Shown here: piece after piece, positions 5,671-5,958 of the stretch
Position numbering within the stretch: position 1 is the stretch's first letter
Layout: each line of letters starts with the position of its first letter
NCBI GenBank assembly: GCA_039931435.1
Contig: JBDTRY010000237.1
Span: forward strand, 1-5,958
DNA: 5,958 nucleotides
Direction: 5' to 3'
Origin: JBDTRY01 sp039931435
GTDB lineage: Bacteria > Acidobacteriota > Thermoanaerobaculia > Gp7-AA8
Made by a program: the position numbers and the translations under genes
Notes under the pieces: generated by a model
What the model was told of the DNA's origin: nothing
Database searches by the model: none
What the model saw: only the letters and a program-made list of their open reading frames with translations

Positions 5671-5958
5671 CTGCCTCCACCACTGGGTCGCCACGCCCAC
5701 CTGCTCGCAACCATGCGAATGTCGAATGCCGTGTCGCGGCATCTCATAGCCGCCCTTTTCAGGGCCACGCAGGAGCAGACCTCCAGCTGCGATCCATCTC
5801 ACATCACGACGGCAGGACACCCCAGCACGGAGTTCTACATCCATTACACCAAGTGGTGGTGTTCGACCGGATCAGGGAAGACCTCGTCCCGGCGCCGCGA
5901 AAAGGGTCCGAAACGGGCAGTTTTGAGAGTGAAATTGAGAATGCGGAGCCACCAGCGT

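Larger units (their letters stand above)
5617..5958. other. Region upstream of the kinase without a supported gene
   Basis: 342 nt up to the right edge. The first 60 nt hold the promoter and dyad candidates. Small hairpins follow: ATGCCG-TGTCG-CGGCAT (5726-5742), GCCCT-TTTC-AGGGC (5752-5765) and ACACCA-AGTGG-TGGTGT (5846-5862). Two unrecognised frames run through the edge. One is + from ATG 5713 with no stop in 82 codons. The other is - from the edge to a TAA at 5844-5846, a 37-residue tail ending DPVEHHHLV. Neither has a ribosome-binding site or a motif I can name, and they overlap, so at most one could be real. I annotate no gene. Confidence 0.5.

Noticed and set aside
5726..5765. Two adjacent hairpins as an intrinsic terminator
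   Set aside because: Stems of 5-6 bp without a T-tract on either strand and no confirmed gene ending into them.

Overview
The window is GC-rich and gene-dense. It holds three transcription units: a peptidase gene on the + strand (cut at the left edge), then, convergent to it on the - strand, a VapBC-type toxin-antitoxin pair, and upstream of that pair on the same strand a large transmembrane serine/threonine kinase. I found no rRNA, tRNA, CRISPR array, transposase gene or origin. The gene content points to an Acidobacteriota-like genome. The kinase opens with the 'LGPYEI-PLGAGGMGEVYRA' signature and fuses a kinase, a TolB-like domain and TPRs, and it sits near an S9 glutamyl-endopeptidase-like enzyme; both types are common in that phylum. 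This is inference from family knowledge; no marker gene is present.

Bases 1-2298 (+): a secreted or periplasmic S9-family serine peptidase, beta-propeller plus alpha/beta hydrolase, closest by motif to the glutamyl endopeptidase (S9D) group. Its N-terminus lies outside the window. Bases 2299-2403: a convergent intergenic gap with a compact 7-bp hairpin between the peptidase and vapC stops.

Bases 2404-3038 (-): vapB (AbrB-type antitoxin) and vapC (PIN-domain RNase toxin) overlap by the 4 bases GTGA. The -10-like TATACT is only 7 nt from the vapB ATG and overlaps a perfect GTATATAC palindrome, which suggests a leaderless, self-repressed operon. Bases 3039-3192 also contain a 23-bp imperfect dyad and a nested hairpin directly after the kinase stop.

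Bases 3193-5616 (-): an 807-residue protein with a cytoplasmic Ser/Thr kinase, a linker built from an exact 18-bp (6-residue) tandem repeat, one membrane helix, a TolB-like domain and a TPR array. Bases 5617-5958: a 342-nt stretch without a supported gene. It contains a possible kinase promoter with an adjacent 6-1-6 dyad and an extra half-site 21 bp away, several small hairpins, and an unrecognised open frame running off the right edge.

No pathway obviously links the three units. The toxin-antitoxin pair is a self-contained module between two housekeeping-type or signalling genes. I see no convincing new system here. The least explained material is regulatory: the dyads before vapB and before the kinase, and the repeat linker in the kinase.
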